Positions 63,147 to 64,000 of a DNA stretch of 64,000 nucleotides are shown piece by piece. Position 1 is the stretch's first letter; each line of letters opens with the position of its first letter. The stretch spans positions 1 to 64,000 of the forward strand of contig NZ_CP045422.1 of assembly GCF_014926585.1 (NCBI RefSeq), written 5' to 3'. The notes under the pieces were generated by a model, which searched no databases, was not told where the DNA came from, and worked only from the letters and a program-made list of their open reading frames with translations. The translations under genes were made by a program, and so were the position numbers. Source of the stretch: Devosia beringensis. Its GTDB lineage: Bacteria; Pseudomonadota; Alphaproteobacteria; Rhizobiales; Devosiaceae.

Positions 63147-63318
63147 GGTAGTCTCCTATGATGTTGGGATATTGCGTGCAGAACCCCGCCGTGCCTCAAT
63201 GGGCAATGGCTTGGGAGGGCTCAGCGATGAACGTGAGTGTCTTCGTTACTCGAGTAGATGGGGCACTGCATACAAAAAGCGCCTTGAAGGAATTCGGACG
63301 GCTGTCTAGGTTGCGACG

Positions 63319-63528
63319 ATGAAGGGTATCTACATCATAACAGCGGAGATAAGCCGCACACCAATATTCGATCTGCCATTTCCATCAGTGCTCGCTTGCG
63401 ATGGCAACATCTGGCAACTGCGAAGGCGACACGCCGATGGCAGTGAAAGTTTGATCAGCGGGCAAGGACTTCGAATTGAAGTCGGAGACGCAGTTATATT
63501 CGACACGCTTGCAAAGGCCGGGGCATGA
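63319..63528 (+). CDS. Hypothetical protein before the acyltransferase
   Basis: The 69-residue product (MKGIYIITAEISRTPIFDLPF...) has no recognised domain and no membrane segment. It overlaps the acyltransferase gene by four bases (ATGA), so they are expressed together. Its base composition is lower in GC than the chromosome-like part of the window. Confidence 0.6.
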   Translation: MKGIYIITAEISRTPIFDLPFPSVLACDGNIWQLRRRHADGSESLISGQGLRIEVGDAVIFDTLAKAGA

Positions 63529-64000
63529 ACGACGATATTGAAGAATTTCGCAGGGCGCGCCAAGCTGAGAAGATCGACAAGCACAAACGCCGCGTCTCGT
63601 TTGGCGACCTAGTGACCGACCGATGGGAAAATGCGCGCGAGTATGGTTTCGGCAAAGGCTCGTCTTGCTACGACAACGTCTTGATCATTGGCGACGTGCA
63701 AGTGGGCGAGAATACGTGGATCGGCCCAAACGTCATTCTAGACGGATCGGGCGGCGGCCTTGAGATAGGCGACCATTGCTCGATCTCGGCGGGTGTTCAA
63801 ATTTACACCCATGACACCGTGCAGCGCAGCATTACCATGGGCGCGGCTCCTACCGATACCAGCCCCACTAAGATCGGCAACGGAGTCTATATTGGCCCTA
63901 ACTCGGTGGTGTCACGAGGCGTCACGATAGGCGACCGCGCTGTGGTTGGAGCTATGTCGTTCGTCAACAGCGACGTGCCAGCTGATGCGAAGGCTTGGGG
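63525..64000 (+). CDS. Hexapeptide-repeat acyltransferase, N-terminal part
   Basis: The gene runs past the right edge of the window. About 158 residues are visible, with left-handed beta-helix repeats (IGDVQVGENTWIGPNVILDGSGG and TKIGNGVYIGPNSVVSRGVTIGD) and His in IYTHDT as a possible catalytic residue. It probably acetylates a sugar, as in surface-polysaccharide modification. It is co-translated with the small protein upstream. Confidence 0.85.
   Translation, partial: MNDDIEEFRRARQAEKIDKHKRRVSFGDLVTDRWENAREYGFGKGSSCYDNVLIIGDVQVGENTWIGPNVILDGSGGGLEIGDHCSISAGVQIYTHDTVQRSITMGAAPTDTSPTKIGNGVYIGPNSVVSRGVTIGDRAVVGAMSFVNSDVPADAKAW

Overview
The window reads as a chromosomal segment of a GC-rich alphaproteobacterium of the order Hyphomicrobiales, most likely close to Devosia and relatives. 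The pointers are an aapJQMP general amino-acid transporter, a hemP-hmuSTUV haem operon with TGA-N9-TCA (RirA-type) operators, an NDUFS4-like complex I accessory protein, and dense operons whose genes overlap by 1 to 4 bases. The genus is inferred; no rRNA or other phylogenetic marker is in view.

Layout. 1-3.2 kb: the end of a biotin-dependent urea/guanidine carboxylase and allophanate hydrolase. 3.4-5.7 kb: a polar amino-acid ABC transporter. 5.9-6.3 kb: a DUF4260 membrane protein. 6.3-13.8 kb: a catabolic cassette of unknown substrate, with a Thi5/NMT1-type ABC transporter, a cytosine-deaminase-like amidohydrolase, an FAD oxidase and a quinone reductase on the minus strand, and RidA and a creatininase-family hydrolase divergent on the plus strand. 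13.8-22.6 kb: a complete haem-uptake locus (tonB, exbD, exbB, a small exported protein, hmuVUTS, hemP, divergent receptor hmuR). 22.7-27.6 kb: gamma-glutamylated putrescine catabolism (aldehyde dehydrogenase, puuD, puuA, puuB). 27.8-32.6 kb: a siderophore-type ABC transporter, a BenE-like carrier and a MobA-like nucleotidyltransferase. 32.6-38.3 kb: tRNA-Asn, an SRPBCC protein, photolyase, cysteine synthase, cardiolipin synthase and an alanyl-tRNA editing protein. 38.3-43.7 kb: the aap operon with a second binding protein at its distal end. 43.9-48.6 kb: metC, a structured intergenic stretch, a PAP2 phosphatase, tRNA-Pro, and housekeeping or unknown genes. 48.6-58.7 kb: a LacI-controlled carbohydrate operon (CUT1 ABC transporter, two Gfo/Idh/MocA oxidoreductases, two TIM-barrel isomerases). 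58.7-64 kb: tRNA-Arg(UCU), then a region of small hypothetical genes, an SRAP protein, a phage-type lysis module and a truncated hexapeptide acyltransferase, probably the edge of a prophage or genomic island.

Function. The window is a nutrient-scavenging region: five ABC importers plus haem uptake, with pathways that release nitrogen (urea or guanidine, putrescine, a probable N-heterocycle) or carbon (a probable glycoside processed through keto-sugars). The parts that fit least well with described pathways are the 6.3-13.8 kb cassette, the glycoside operon without a glycosidase, the structured intercistronic hairpins, and the tRNA-adjacent lysis island with a 17-codon ORF coupled to its endolysin.
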